Part shown: one piece after another, positions 5,813-12,664 of the stretch
Layout: every line of letters starts with the position of its first letter
Numbering within the stretch: position 1 is the first letter of the stretch
Assembly: GCA_900549995.1 (NCBI GenBank)
Contig: URQQ01000094.1
Coordinates: 1-12,664, forward strand
Length of the DNA stretch: 12,664 nt
Direction: 5' to 3'
Source of the DNA: an uncultured Lachnospiraceae bacterium
GTDB lineage: Bacteria > Bacillota > Clostridia > Lachnospirales > Lachnospiraceae
Notes under the pieces: model-generated
Told to the model about the DNA's origin: nothing
What the model saw: only the letters and a program-made list of their open reading frames with translations
Databases searched by the model: none
Translations under genes and position numbers: made by a program

Positions 5813-7270
5813 ATGAGTAAAGTTAAGACAAGATTTGCACCTAGCCCGACAGGTCGTATGCATGTTGGAAATTTAAGAACTGCATTATATGCGTATTTGA
5901 TTGCGAAACATGAAGATGGAACATTTATGCTTCGTATCGAAGATACTGACCAGGAACGTTATGTCGAAGGTGCTCTTGAAATTATATATCGTACGCTTGA
6001 AAAAACAGGCCTGATCCATGATGAGGGACCGGACAAGGATCAAGGATGCGGACCTTATGTGCAGAGCGAGCGCCAGGCACAGGGACTGTATCTGAAATAT
6101 GCAAAACAGCTGATAGAACAGGGAGACGCCTATTACTGTTTCTGTGATAAAGAGCGTCTGGAGTCTATGAAGACTTCGGTCTCATCAGACGGAACAGAGA
6201 TCGTGATGTATGACAAGCATTGTCTCCATCTCAGTAAAGAAGAAATAGAGTCAAACCTTGCGGCAGGAAAACCATATGTGATCCGTATCAATATGCCTTC
6301 TGAGGGAGAAACAACATTCCATGACGATATTTATGGAGATATCACTGTGCCGAATGCAGAATTGGATGATATGATTCTGATCAAATCCGATGGATATCCG
6401 ACGTATAATTTTGCAAATGTGATCGACGATCATCTGCAGAGCGTAACACACGTTGTACGTGGAAATGAGTACCTCTCTTCAGCACCGAAATATAACCGCC
6501 TGTATGAGGCATTTGGATGGGAAGTGCCGACGTATGTGCATTGCCCGCTGATTACGGATGAAACTCATAAAAAGTTAAGCAAACGCTGCGGACATTCTTC
6601 TTATGAAGATCTTGTAGACCAGGGCTTTCTGACAGAAGCGATTGTCAATTACGTTGCGCTTCTTGGATGGTCTCCGGAAGATAACCGGGAGATCTTTTCA
6701 CTGGAAGAACTTGTGAAAGTGTTTGACTATCATCATATGAACAAGTCACCGTCAGTATTTGACACTGTGAAGCTGAAATGGATGAACGGTGAATATATCA
6801 AGGCGATGGATTTTGACAGATTTTATGAGATGGCAGAGCCGGTGATCAGAGAAGTAATTACAAAGGATTATGATCTGAAGAAGATCGCAGCGCTTGTAAA
6901 ATCAAGGGTTGAGATGATACCTGAGATCAAAGAACACATTGACTTCTTTGAAGAGCTTCCCCAATATGATACAGCAATGTATACACATAAGAAGATGAAG
7001 ACAAACGAAGAGACATCTCTGGAAGTATTGAAAGAAGTGCTGCCGCTTTTGGAGGCACAGGAAGATTACAGCAATGACGCTTTGTTTGAGATGCTGAAAG
7101 GCTATGTTGAAGAAAAAGGCGTGAAAAACGGCTATGTTATGTGGCCGGTCAGAACCGCTGTGTCGGGCAAACAGAATACTCCGGGAGGAGCAACTGAGAT
7201 TATGGAGATTCTTGGCAAAGAAGAATCCGTTGCCCGTGTAAAGAAGGGAATTGAACTGCTGGAAAAATAG
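5813..7270 (+). CDS. gltX: Glutamyl-tRNA synthetase
   Basis: A class I aminoacyl-tRNA synthetase that charges tRNA-Glu with glutamate in the cytoplasm. The product is 485 residues, the normal family length. The first motif is TRFAPSPTGRMHVGNLRTAL with HVGN at 17-20 in the HIGH position. The KMSKS-equivalent is KLSKR at 254-258. A zinc-type cluster Cys109-x-Cys111 ... Cys137-x-His139 sits in the catalytic insert, as in the zinc-binding enzymes. YNFANVIDDHL and RGNEYLSSAPKYNRLY are typical of bacterial GluRS, and the C-terminal anticodon-binding part ends in EIMEILGKEESVARVKKGIELL. An ATG at 5783 is in frame, but it lacks a ribosome site and lies in a hairpin. The ATG at 5813 follows AGGAG and gives the standard N-terminus. 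Whether it also misacylates tRNA-Gln (non-discriminating type) cannot be decided here. It is monocistronic, between its own promoter and terminator. Confidence 0.97.
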   Translation: MSKVKTRFAPSPTGRMHVGNLRTALYAYLIAKHEDGTFMLRIEDTDQERYVEGALEIIYRTLEKTGLIHDEGPDKDQGCGPYVQSERQAQGLYLKYAKQLIEQGDAYYCFCDKERLESMKTSVSSDGTEIVMYDKHCLHLSKEEIESNLAAGKPYVIRINMPSEGETTFHDDIYGDITVPNAELDDMILIKSDGYPTYNFANVIDDHLQSVTHVVRGNEYLSSAPKYNRLYEAFGWEVPTYVHCPLITDETHKKLSKRCGHSSYEDLVDQGFLTEAIVNYVALLGWSPEDNREIFSLEELVKVFDYHHMNKSPSVFDTVKLKWMNGEYIKAMDFDRFYEMAEPVIREVITKDYDLKKIAALVKSRVEMIPEIKEHIDFFEELPQYDTAMYTHKKMKTNEETSLEVLKEVLPLLEAQEDYSNDALFEMLKGYVEEKGVKNGYVMWPVRTAVSGKQNTPGGATEIMEILGKEESVARVKKGIELLEK

Positions 7271-7284
7271 ATCTGGAAGTGAAT

Positions 7285-7320
7285 ACCTGCCGCATATGCG
7301 GCAGGTTTCCTTTTCCTTCT
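7285..7320 (+). terminator. Intrinsic terminator of gltX
   Basis: CCTGCCGCATATGCGGCAGG (7286-7305) is a perfect palindrome; with flanking A and T it makes a 9-base stem around ATAT, followed by TTTCCTTTTCCTTCT. Further on, a small hairpin (7339-7359, GCTTTGGC/GCCAGAGC) precedes the helicase ribosome site. I see no clear promoter for the helicase in this gap. Confidence 0.88.
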
Positions 7321-7390
7321 GCTTGATGAGATAAAAAAGCTTTGGCGGTTTGCCAGAGCGTACTTGAATAGAAATGAGGAAGATCTGATA

Positions 7391-9229
7391 ATGAGTATGA
7401 ATCAGGCTCAGAAGAGGGCGGTCGCCCACAAAGAAGGACCTTGTATGGTTCTTGCCGGTCCCGGTTCCGGGAAAACTCTTACCATCGTAAACAGAATGGA
7501 ATATCTGATAAAAAAGCAGGGCGTAAAGCCAGAGGAAATTCTGGTAATTACGTTTACGAAGGCTGCCGCCAAAGAGATGAAAGAACGGTTTGTAAAGCAT
7601 ATGAATGGCGCACATTATCCGGTGACGGTCGGAACTTTTCATGGGATATATTATGGAATATTAAAATGGGCCTATCATTTGAACGCAGGGAATATTTTTT
7701 CAGAGGAGGAGAAGTATCAGCTCCTTAGACAGGCAGCATCGAAAGTTGAGTTTGACTGCGAAGATGAGAAGGAGATGCTTCAGGAGATCGCAGGTGAAAT
7801 CGGAATGCTGAAAAATAACCGGATAAAGCTTTCCGAATACCGTGCAAAAAACTGTCCGGACCAGGTATTCAGGGAGATTTATGAGGAATACGAAAGAAAG
7901 AGAAAATCACTCCGCAAGATAGATTTTGATGATATGCTTGTTCTGTGTTATGAACTGTTTGTGTCAAGGCCGGATATATTGAAATTATGGCAGCAGAAAT
8001 TTAAATACATTCTGATCGATGAATTTCAGGATATCAATAAGGTACAGTATGATGTCATACGGATGCTGGCAGCCCCCGAGAACAATCTTTTTATCGTGGG
8101 GGATGATGATCAGTCGATCTATCAGTTCCGGGGGGCGAAGCCGGAAATCATGCTGAATTTCGGCAAAGATTATCCAGGAGCCAAACAGATTCTCCTGGAT
8201 GTGAACTACAGGTCTACAAAAGCAATTGTAAACGGCGCCCAGAGGGTGATCCGGCAGAATCAGAACCGTTATCCAAAGGAAATTATTACGACAAATGAGC
8301 AGGGGGTCAATGTCCATGTACAGGAAGTCCTTGATCCGTCAGAAGAGGGAAGATACATTGCAGCCAGAATACAGGAAGCGTTAAAGGAGGGGATAAGTCC
8401 GGCGGAAATAGCAGTTTTGTTTCGCACGAACACAGAGGCAAGAGTTGCGGCCGAGACGATGCTGGAGTATAATATCCCTTTTTTAATGAAGGAAAAAATC
8501 CCCAATATCTATGATCATTTTATCGCCCTGAATCTGCAGACTTATATGAAGATGGCACTTGGCAGCAGGGCGAGGGGAGATTTTCTGAAAATCATGAACA
8601 GGCCGAACCGGTATATCAGCCGGGACAGCGTGGAATCAGGAGCAGTTTCCTTTGAGAGGCTTCGGACATTTTACAGCAGTATGGAATGGATGATGGACAG
8701 GATCGATCAGTTCGAGCTTGACCTGAGGCTGATCCGGGAGATGACTCCTTTTGCTGCGATCCAGTATATACGGAAACACATTGGCTATGATGATTTTCTG
8801 AGGGAGTATGCCGAGTACCGCAAAATGCCGTATGAAGATCTGAAAGATGCCATGAAAGAAATTGAAGATACTGCAAAACCTTACAAAACACTGGAAGACT
8901 GGCTGACTCATATCACTGATTATACAGAAGAATTGAAGCGTCAGTCGGCAAAGAGACAGGATGAAACGAACGCCGTATCGATGCTGACCATGCATGGATC
9001 CAAAGGGCTTGAATATGATGTCGTATTTATTATCGGTGCAAATGAGACACTGATACCGCATAAGAAAGCGGCAGCTCCGGATGAGATCGAGGAAGAGCGC
9101 CGGATGTTTTATGTCGCAATGACGAGGGCCAGAAAGCGCCTGACGATTTCTTATACGAAAGAGAGAAATGGTAAAAATCTGAGCCAATCCAGATTTGTAT
9201 CAGAACTGCTGGGAATACAGCAGAAATAA
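7391..9229 (+). CDS. UvrD/PcrA-family superfamily 1A DNA helicase, compact form
   Basis: A 612-residue ATP-dependent 3'-5' DNA helicase-like protein. Helicase motifs appear in order: the Q motif MNQAQKRAV, Walker A GPGSGKT (23-29), motif Ia VITFTKAAAKEMKER, Walker B DEFQD (210-214), motif III VGDDDQSIYQFRGA (236-249), motif IV VNYRST (271-276), motif V LTMHGSKGLEYDVVF (532-546) and motif VI VAMTRARKRL (575-584). It is about 100 residues shorter than typical PcrA, mainly because the C-terminal extension is absent. The usual clostridial PcrA would be expected elsewhere in the genome, so this is probably a second, accessory repair or recombination helicase. An in-frame TTG at 7364 is possible, but AGGAAG sits eight bases before ATG 7391, which I prefer. 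It converges on the DUF1292 gene over a shared terminator. Confidence 0.93.
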   Translation: MSMNQAQKRAVAHKEGPCMVLAGPGSGKTLTIVNRMEYLIKKQGVKPEEILVITFTKAAAKEMKERFVKHMNGAHYPVTVGTFHGIYYGILKWAYHLNAGNIFSEEEKYQLLRQAASKVEFDCEDEKEMLQEIAGEIGMLKNNRIKLSEYRAKNCPDQVFREIYEEYERKRKSLRKIDFDDMLVLCYELFVSRPDILKLWQQKFKYILIDEFQDINKVQYDVIRMLAAPENNLFIVGDDDQSIYQFRGAKPEIMLNFGKDYPGAKQILLDVNYRSTKAIVNGAQRVIRQNQNRYPKEIITTNEQGVNVHVQEVLDPSEEGRYIAARIQEALKEGISPAEIAVLFRTNTEARVAAETMLEYNIPFLMKEKIPNIYDHFIALNLQTYMKMALGSRARGDFLKIMNRPNRYISRDSVESGAVSFERLRTFYSSMEWMMDRIDQFELDLRLIREMTPFAAIQYIRKHIGYDDFLREYAEYRKMPYEDLKDAMKEIEDTAKPYKTLEDWLTHITDYTEELKRQSAKRQDETNAVSMLTMHGSKGLEYDVVFIIGANETLIPHKKAAAPDEIEEERRMFYVAMTRARKRLTISYTKERNGKNLSQSRFVSELLGIQQK

Positions 9230-9245
9230 TTAGATAAAGAGCACA

Positions 9246-9272
9246 AAAAAACACGCGTTAAGCGTGTTTTTT
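9246..9272. terminator. Bidirectional terminator between the helicase and DUF1292 genes
   Basis: AAAAAACACGC (9246-9256) pairs with GCGTGTTTTTT (9262-9272) around GTTAA, giving an 11-base stem with T runs on both strands. It serves the + strand helicase and the - strand DUF1292 gene. Confidence 0.9.
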
Positions 9273-9287
9273 AGTTAAACCGGAAAA

Positions 9288-9629
9288 TTATTCTTCCCCG
9301 TCAATTTCTTCGAATTCCTGCTCGTCCAGCCATTCATCAAAAGCTTCCGCAGCAATTTCATATTCATCATCATCTTCGATATTCGCAAGATCTGGTTCGC
9401 CGTCTTCATTTTCTTTAAAGCGGTAGATGAATACTTCGCCGTCCTCATTTTCTGCCTCTTCATCAAGAGGAAGAAGTGCAATGTAATCGTGCTCTCCTGC
9501 GTGGTAGATTGTCAGTACTGCACATTTTATTTCTTCGTCATTGTCAAGTGTCAGAGTTACTGTCAGGTTCTCATCGCTGCATCCACAGTCCTCGTGGCCA
9601 CATCCGCAGTCGTGGTTATGTTCGCTCAT
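9288..9629 (-). CDS. DUF1292 family protein with a Cys/His-rich N-terminus
   Basis: A 113-residue, very acidic protein of the DUF1292 (YrzB-like) family, whose role is unknown. The DUF1292 core spans about 22-80 (LTVTLTLDNDEEIKCAVLTI, then DYIALLPL and VFIYRFKEN) and ends in an acidic helix (DEYEIAAEAFDEWLDEQEF). The first 17 residues read MSEHNHDCGCGHEDCGC, a string of His and Cys (His4, His6, Cys8, Cys10, His12, Cys15, Cys17) that looks able to bind a metal. A strong AAGGAG site lies just upstream on the minus strand. In many Firmicutes a DUF1292 gene sits beside ruvX and alaS; here it stands alone, transcribed towards the helicase and divergently from the substrate-binding protein. It has no signal peptide and is probably cytoplasmic. 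Confidence 0.88.
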   Translation of the reverse strand: MSEHNHDCGCGHEDCGCSDENLTVTLTLDNDEEIKCAVLTIYHAGEHDYIALLPLDEEAENEDGEVFIYRFKENEDGEPDLANIEDDDEYEIAAEAFDEWLDEQEFEEIDGEE

Positions 9630-9655
9630 ATCATTATCTCCTTTATCATGTTGAT

Positions 9656-9684
9656 ATCATAACTCTATCAGAACAGGAAGGGAA
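9656..9684 (-). promoter_or_regulatory. Possible promoter of the DUF1292 gene
   Basis: Read on the minus strand, TATGAT (9656-9661) lies 17 bases after a poor -35, TTCCCT (9679-9684). Only the -10 box is convincing. It is back to back with the + strand promoter at 9702. Confidence 0.35.
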
Positions 9685-9701
9685 ATGCAAGGGAAAAAGT
9701 A

Positions 9702-9729
9702 TTGACAACGGATTAAAAAACGTTAAAAT
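9702..9729 (+). promoter_or_regulatory. Promoter of the substrate-binding lipoprotein gene
   Basis: A perfect TTGACA (9702-9707), a 16-base spacer and TAAAAT (9724-9729) precede the gene. The leader is about 60 bases. Confidence 0.7.
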
Positions 9730-9797
9730 ATAGTAAGGTGCAGGCAAAGCGTAAAATGCATGTGAAGATAAAGGACGAAATGTCAGGGAGGCATAAG

Positions 9798-10802
9798 ATG
9801 AAGAAGAAAAGAATATCTGCGGTACTGTTTGCAGTACTGATATGTACGCTTTCATTTGCCGGTTGCAAGAAGAATGTAGGGACACCAGAGGATAATCCGG
9901 TAAAGAATGAAGATACAGAAGAAAACAATGAGGAGGAAGAAGTGCAGTCCCACTCCTATGGATTTTCTGGCATCACAATGAAAAACCCATACTTTATTAC
10001 TCTGGAAAAGGCAATTGAAGAGGAAGTGGAAAATAACGGAGATACACTGACGGTGAAAGATCCGGACAATAATGTTGATACACAGATTCAGCAGATTCAG
10101 GAAATGATTGACGAAGGGATTGAACTGCTGTTTTTAAGTCCGGTAGACTGGGAAAAAATCACTCCTGCACTTGAAGCTTTAAAAGAAGCAGATGTAAGAG
10201 TTGTCAATGTGGACACGCAGGTGAAGGATATGGATCTTGTTGATGCGTTTATAGGATCCGATAATTCCGATGCCGGATACCAGTGCGGAGAAGATCTTGT
10301 AGAAAAATTCCCGGATGGAGGGAAAATCGCCATTTTGGAATGTACTACAATGAATTCCATGAATGACCGGATTACAGGATTCGAGGAAGCGATCGCGGGA
10401 AAAGGCTTTGAAGTTGTCGCAAGAGAAGATACTCTTGGAGATATGCAGCTCTCTATTGCGGCGGCTGAAAAAATTCTGAATGAGAATGATGATATCGTCG
10501 CGATCATGTGCGGCAATGACCAGGCAGCACTTGGGGCGCTGGTGGCAGTAAAAGAAAAGACAGGCTGTTCAACGCTCATTTACGGGGTGGATGGTTCACC
10601 GGATATAAAAAAAGAGCTGAAAAAGGTAAACAGCCTTGTGGAAGCAACCAGCGGACAGTCTCCGATTAACATGGGGAAAAATGCAGCTAAGATTGCAAGG
10701 AATATTATCAATGGAGAGAAGTATGAGAAAGAGACATATGAGGAAACATTTTTAATTACAAAGGAAAATGTAGATATGTATGGCGTGGATGGATGGCAGT
10801 AG
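9798..10802 (+). CDS. Sugar-type ABC transporter substrate-binding lipoprotein (orphan)
   Basis: A 334-residue periplasmic-binding-protein type 1 fold of the ribose/galactose group. The N-terminus MKKKRISAVLFAVLICTLSFAGC is a lipoprotein signal; cleavage before Cys23 would anchor it to the outer face of the membrane. An acidic, low-complexity linker follows (about 30-50, with EENNEEEE). The binding domain shows MKNPYFITLEKAIEEE, IDEGIELLFLSPVDWEKI, NVDTQVKD, FIGSDNSDAGYQCGEDL, NSMNDRITGFEEAI, MCGNDQAALGALVAVKE and YGVDGSPDIKKELK, all family positions. An in-frame GTG at 9738 would add 20 residues before the signal; GGGAGG six bases before ATG 9798 makes the latter the start. No ATPase or permease gene is adjacent, and a strong terminator follows, so it stands alone. 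It may serve a transporter elsewhere or a chemosensory or sensor-kinase partner. Ligand unknown. Confidence 0.9.
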   Translation: MKKKRISAVLFAVLICTLSFAGCKKNVGTPEDNPVKNEDTEENNEEEEVQSHSYGFSGITMKNPYFITLEKAIEEEVENNGDTLTVKDPDNNVDTQIQQIQEMIDEGIELLFLSPVDWEKITPALEALKEADVRVVNVDTQVKDMDLVDAFIGSDNSDAGYQCGEDLVEKFPDGGKIAILECTTMNSMNDRITGFEEAIAGKGFEVVAREDTLGDMQLSIAAAEKILNENDDIVAIMCGNDQAALGALVAVKEKTGCSTLIYGVDGSPDIKKELKKVNSLVEATSGQSPINMGKNAAKIARNIINGEKYEKETYEETFLITKENVDMYGVDGWQ

Positions 10803-10840
10803 CCAGGCTTTAAGGATTCCATGCCGGTCCATTGTCAGTG

Positions 10841-10884
10841 AAAGTGCGGCAGGTCTTCAGACTTGCCGCACTTTTCCCTGTTTT
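10841..10884 (+). terminator. Strong intrinsic terminator after the substrate-binding protein
   Basis: Bases 10841-10855 (AAAGTGCGGCAGGTC) pair with 10860-10874 (GACTTGCCGCACTTT) around TTCA, a 15-base stem with one G-T pair. It is followed by TTCCCTGTTTT. Confidence 0.92.
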
Positions 10885-10898
10885 GCACAGTGATCTGG

Positions 10899-10927
10899 TT
10901 TACTATTAGAATCTGATAAGGTATAAT
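10899..10927 (+). promoter_or_regulatory. Promoter of the GH13-like gene
   Basis: TTTACT (10899-10904), a 17-base spacer and a perfect TATAAT (10922-10927) lie between the preceding terminator and the gene, predicting a leader of about 40 bases. Confidence 0.65.
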
Positions 10928-10972
10928 AGACATATCATCTTCGAAGAAAAGACATGCAGAAAGGACAATGAG

Positions 10973-12664
10973 ATGGAAAGAGTACAGGGTTCACCCCTCC
11001 CGTTGGGGGTAAATGAGATAGAAGGCAGGACAAATTTTGCGATCGCAGTACCGGAAGGGGAGAAATGCAGTCTCCTTTTGTATAAAGCTGGTGAGAAAGT
11101 CCCGGAAATCACTTATGAAATGCCTGAGGATCAGGCCGTGGGAACAGTACGTTTTCTTTCTCTCGATCACTGGTGTCCCGAGGACTATGAATACAATTAT
11201 GAGATCGGCGGGGAAGTGACTGTGGATCCTTACGTGAAGGGAATCACAGGGAGAGAAGAATTTAACTGTACAAAGCCTTCTGACAGTCACGAAGTACGCG
11301 GAAGAGTGAAACTTCCTTCCTATGACTGGGAGGGAGATATGCCGCTTCAGATCCCTTATCATGAAGTTGCAGCTTATAGCCTGCATATCAGAGGATTTAC
11401 GAAAGACAGTTATTCCAAGATCAGGCACAAGGGTACATTTCGCGGAGTGACAGAAAAGCTTTCTTACTTGACGGAGCTTGGGATCAATCAGATTCAGTGC
11501 ATGCCGGTTTATGATTTTCTGGAAAATACACAGTATGTGAATTACTGGGGATATGGGCCGGGGTATTATTTTGCGCCAAAAGCTGCCTATGCGGCAGGAG
11601 CTGACCCTTCGCTTGAATTGAAGGACATGGTAAAAGCATGCCACAGGGCAGGCATTGAGGTCGTGCTTGATTTTCCGTTTTACGATGATGTTCCGACGTT
11701 GATGGCACTGGAGTGTCTGAGGTATTACATGTGGGAATATCATATTGATGGTTTTATTCTGGATCCGTCGAAAGTCAGAGTCGAGGATATCAAAGCAGAT
11801 CCGGTTCTGAAGAAGACAAAGATTATGCAGAAAAGAACAGACTTTCAGAATGTTATGCGCCGGTTTTTAAAAGGTGATGAAGGGATGGTCGACGGTGTCA
11901 TCTGGTGGATGCGGAAAAATTCGAAGGAGGATGGCATATTTAATTATCTCGCCAGCCACAATGGATTTACGCTGAATGATGTTGTCTCTTATGACGGAAA
12001 ACACAATGAACTGAATGGAGAAAACAATCAGGATGGGCCGGAGTATAATTTCAGCTGGAACTGCGGTGCAGAAGGGCCAAGCCGTAAAAAGGCTGTGATT
12101 TTGCTGCGGGAGAGACAGATGAAAAATGCATTTCTTCTTCTGCTCCTTTCTCAGGGAACACCTTCGGTTCTCGCCGGCGATGAATTCGCAAATTCCCAGA
12201 AGGGAAACAATAATGTCTATTGCCAGGACAATGAACTCGGGTGGATTAACTGGAGAAAACTTTCGAGAGAGACAGAACTGTTTCAGTTTGTGAAAGAACT
12301 GCTGGCATTTAGGAAGGCACATCCCATTTTCCATCCCGAGAAAGAACTTCAGGGGATAGACAGGATGTGCTGCGGAACTCCGGATGTATCTTACCATGGG
12401 GAAAATGCATGGCGTGTTCCGTCTGAGATTGCAAGCAGGCAGCTTGGGATCTATTACTGCGGAGAGTGCGCAGGTGACGATGACTGCTTTGTCGCATATA
12501 ATATGCATTGGATTCCTCATACATTTGCGCTTCCGGCGTTGAAGAAGGGAAAATCATGGTATAGAGTGCTGACAACCGATTCTGGAGTACTGGAAGAACC
12601 AGAATTGATAAAAGGACAGAAGAAAGTAGAGGTAGATGAACGTACGATTGTGGTGTTCATAGGA
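10973..12664 (+). CDS. Isoamylase/GlgX-like GH13 protein, probably catalytically inactive (3' end outside window)
   Basis: An uninterrupted frame of 564 codons running off the right edge. The ATG has AAGGA seven bases upstream. The N-terminal 110 residues resemble the CBM48-like domain of debranching enzymes (EGRTNFAIAVPEGEKCSLLLY). GlgX-type landmarks follow: YSLHIRGFTKD (135-145), NYWGYGPGYYFAP (190-202), ASHNGFTLNDVVSYDGKHNE, FSWNCGAEGPS, LLLLSQGTPSVLAGDE, GNNNVYCQDNE, and C-terminal FVAYNMHWIPHTFALP. The active site is dismantled. The DVVYNH region reads LDFPFYDD (Asp233). GFRFD reads GFILD, so Arg is lost while the Asp (264) remains. The AEPWD stretch with the acid/base Glu is missing, replaced by KIMQKRTDFQ. 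The final Asp is Asn330. About 40 residues are deleted between the last two regions. It probably binds glucan or a partner rather than cutting; the ending VVFIG suggests only a few residues lie beyond the window. Confidence 0.87.
   Translation, partial: MERVQGSPLPLGVNEIEGRTNFAIAVPEGEKCSLLLYKAGEKVPEITYEMPEDQAVGTVRFLSLDHWCPEDYEYNYEIGGEVTVDPYVKGITGREEFNCTKPSDSHEVRGRVKLPSYDWEGDMPLQIPYHEVAAYSLHIRGFTKDSYSKIRHKGTFRGVTEKLSYLTELGINQIQCMPVYDFLENTQYVNYWGYGPGYYFAPKAAYAAGADPSLELKDMVKACHRAGIEVVLDFPFYDDVPTLMALECLRYYMWEYHIDGFILDPSKVRVEDIKADPVLKKTKIMQKRTDFQNVMRRFLKGDEGMVDGVIWWMRKNSKEDGIFNYLASHNGFTLNDVVSYDGKHNELNGENNQDGPEYNFSWNCGAEGPSRKKAVILLRERQMKNAFLLLLLSQGTPSVLAGDEFANSQKGNNNVYCQDNELGWINWRKLSRETELFQFVKELLAFRKAHPIFHPEKELQGIDRMCCGTPDVSYHGENAWRVPSEIASRQLGIYYCGECAGDDDCFVAYNMHWIPHTFALPALKKGKSWYRVLTTDSGVLEEPELIKGQKKVEVDERTIVVFIG

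Noticed and set aside
7286..7305. The perfect 20-base palindrome as a protein operator
   Set aside because: It lies just after the gltX stop and is followed by a pyrimidine-rich tract, so a transcription terminator explains it better.
6902..7642. A 246-codon open frame on the minus strand
   Set aside because: It crosses the 3' end of gltX, its terminator and the start of the helicase, both of which have clear motifs on the + strand. The translated product is low in recognisable domains.
10991..11743. A 250-codon minus-strand open frame, and another at 11867-12520
   Set aside because: Both are antisense to the GH13-like gene, whose frame has strong family motifs across both intervals. They have no ribosome site or family signature.

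Overview
The window looks like chromosomal DNA of a low-to-moderate GC Gram-positive anaerobe, most likely a gut Clostridium of the Lachnospiraceae type. The basis is strong AGGAGG-type ribosome binding sites, TTGACA/TATAAT-like promoters, a split threonine/serine exporter, a clostridial-style glutamyl-tRNA synthetase and compact helicase, and a glycogen-debranching-like protein. This placement comes from gene content and style, not from a database search. Nearly all genes lie on the + strand. I see no rRNA, tRNA, CRISPR array, insertion sequence or phage gene, and no gene-free stretch longer than about 250 bases.

Layout, left to right. Bases 1-1234 are the 3' part of a family 2 glycoside hydrolase that is cut by the left edge. 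A DedA-family membrane protein follows (1304-1933). Next is a tight three-gene run: a YfcE-type metallophosphoesterase (1993-2547) and the two halves of a ThrE-type amino acid exporter (2563-3516 and 3513-3986, joined by an ATGA overlap), closed by a terminator. A GNAT acetyltransferase with its own promoter (4230-4823) precedes an unusual sirtuin-like protein (4978-5721). The sirtuin gene has a good promoter, a palindrome in the promoter spacer and a strong leader hairpin. Glutamyl-tRNA synthetase (5813-7270) has a near-consensus promoter and a perfect hairpin terminator. A compact UvrD/PcrA-type helicase (7391-9229) converges on a small minus-strand DUF1292 gene (9288-9629), with one bidirectional terminator between them. 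Divergent from DUF1292 is an orphan sugar-type ABC substrate-binding lipoprotein (9798-10802). The last gene (10973 to the right edge) is an isoamylase/GlgX-like protein whose catalytic residues are almost all gone.

Most of the window is housekeeping and ordinary accessory content. Two proteins deserve attention. The sirtuin homologue keeps its zinc ribbon and catalytic-type histidine but has lost the NAD-binding Gln-Asn-x-Asp signature. The GH13 homologue keeps the fold landmarks of a glycogen debranching enzyme but has lost the usual acid/base Glu, the transition-state Asp and the conserved His and Arg of the active site. Both are intact, promoter-driven reading frames, so they look like repurposed proteins rather than decaying genes. 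Automatic annotation would probably label both with enzyme activities they are unlikely to have in standard form.
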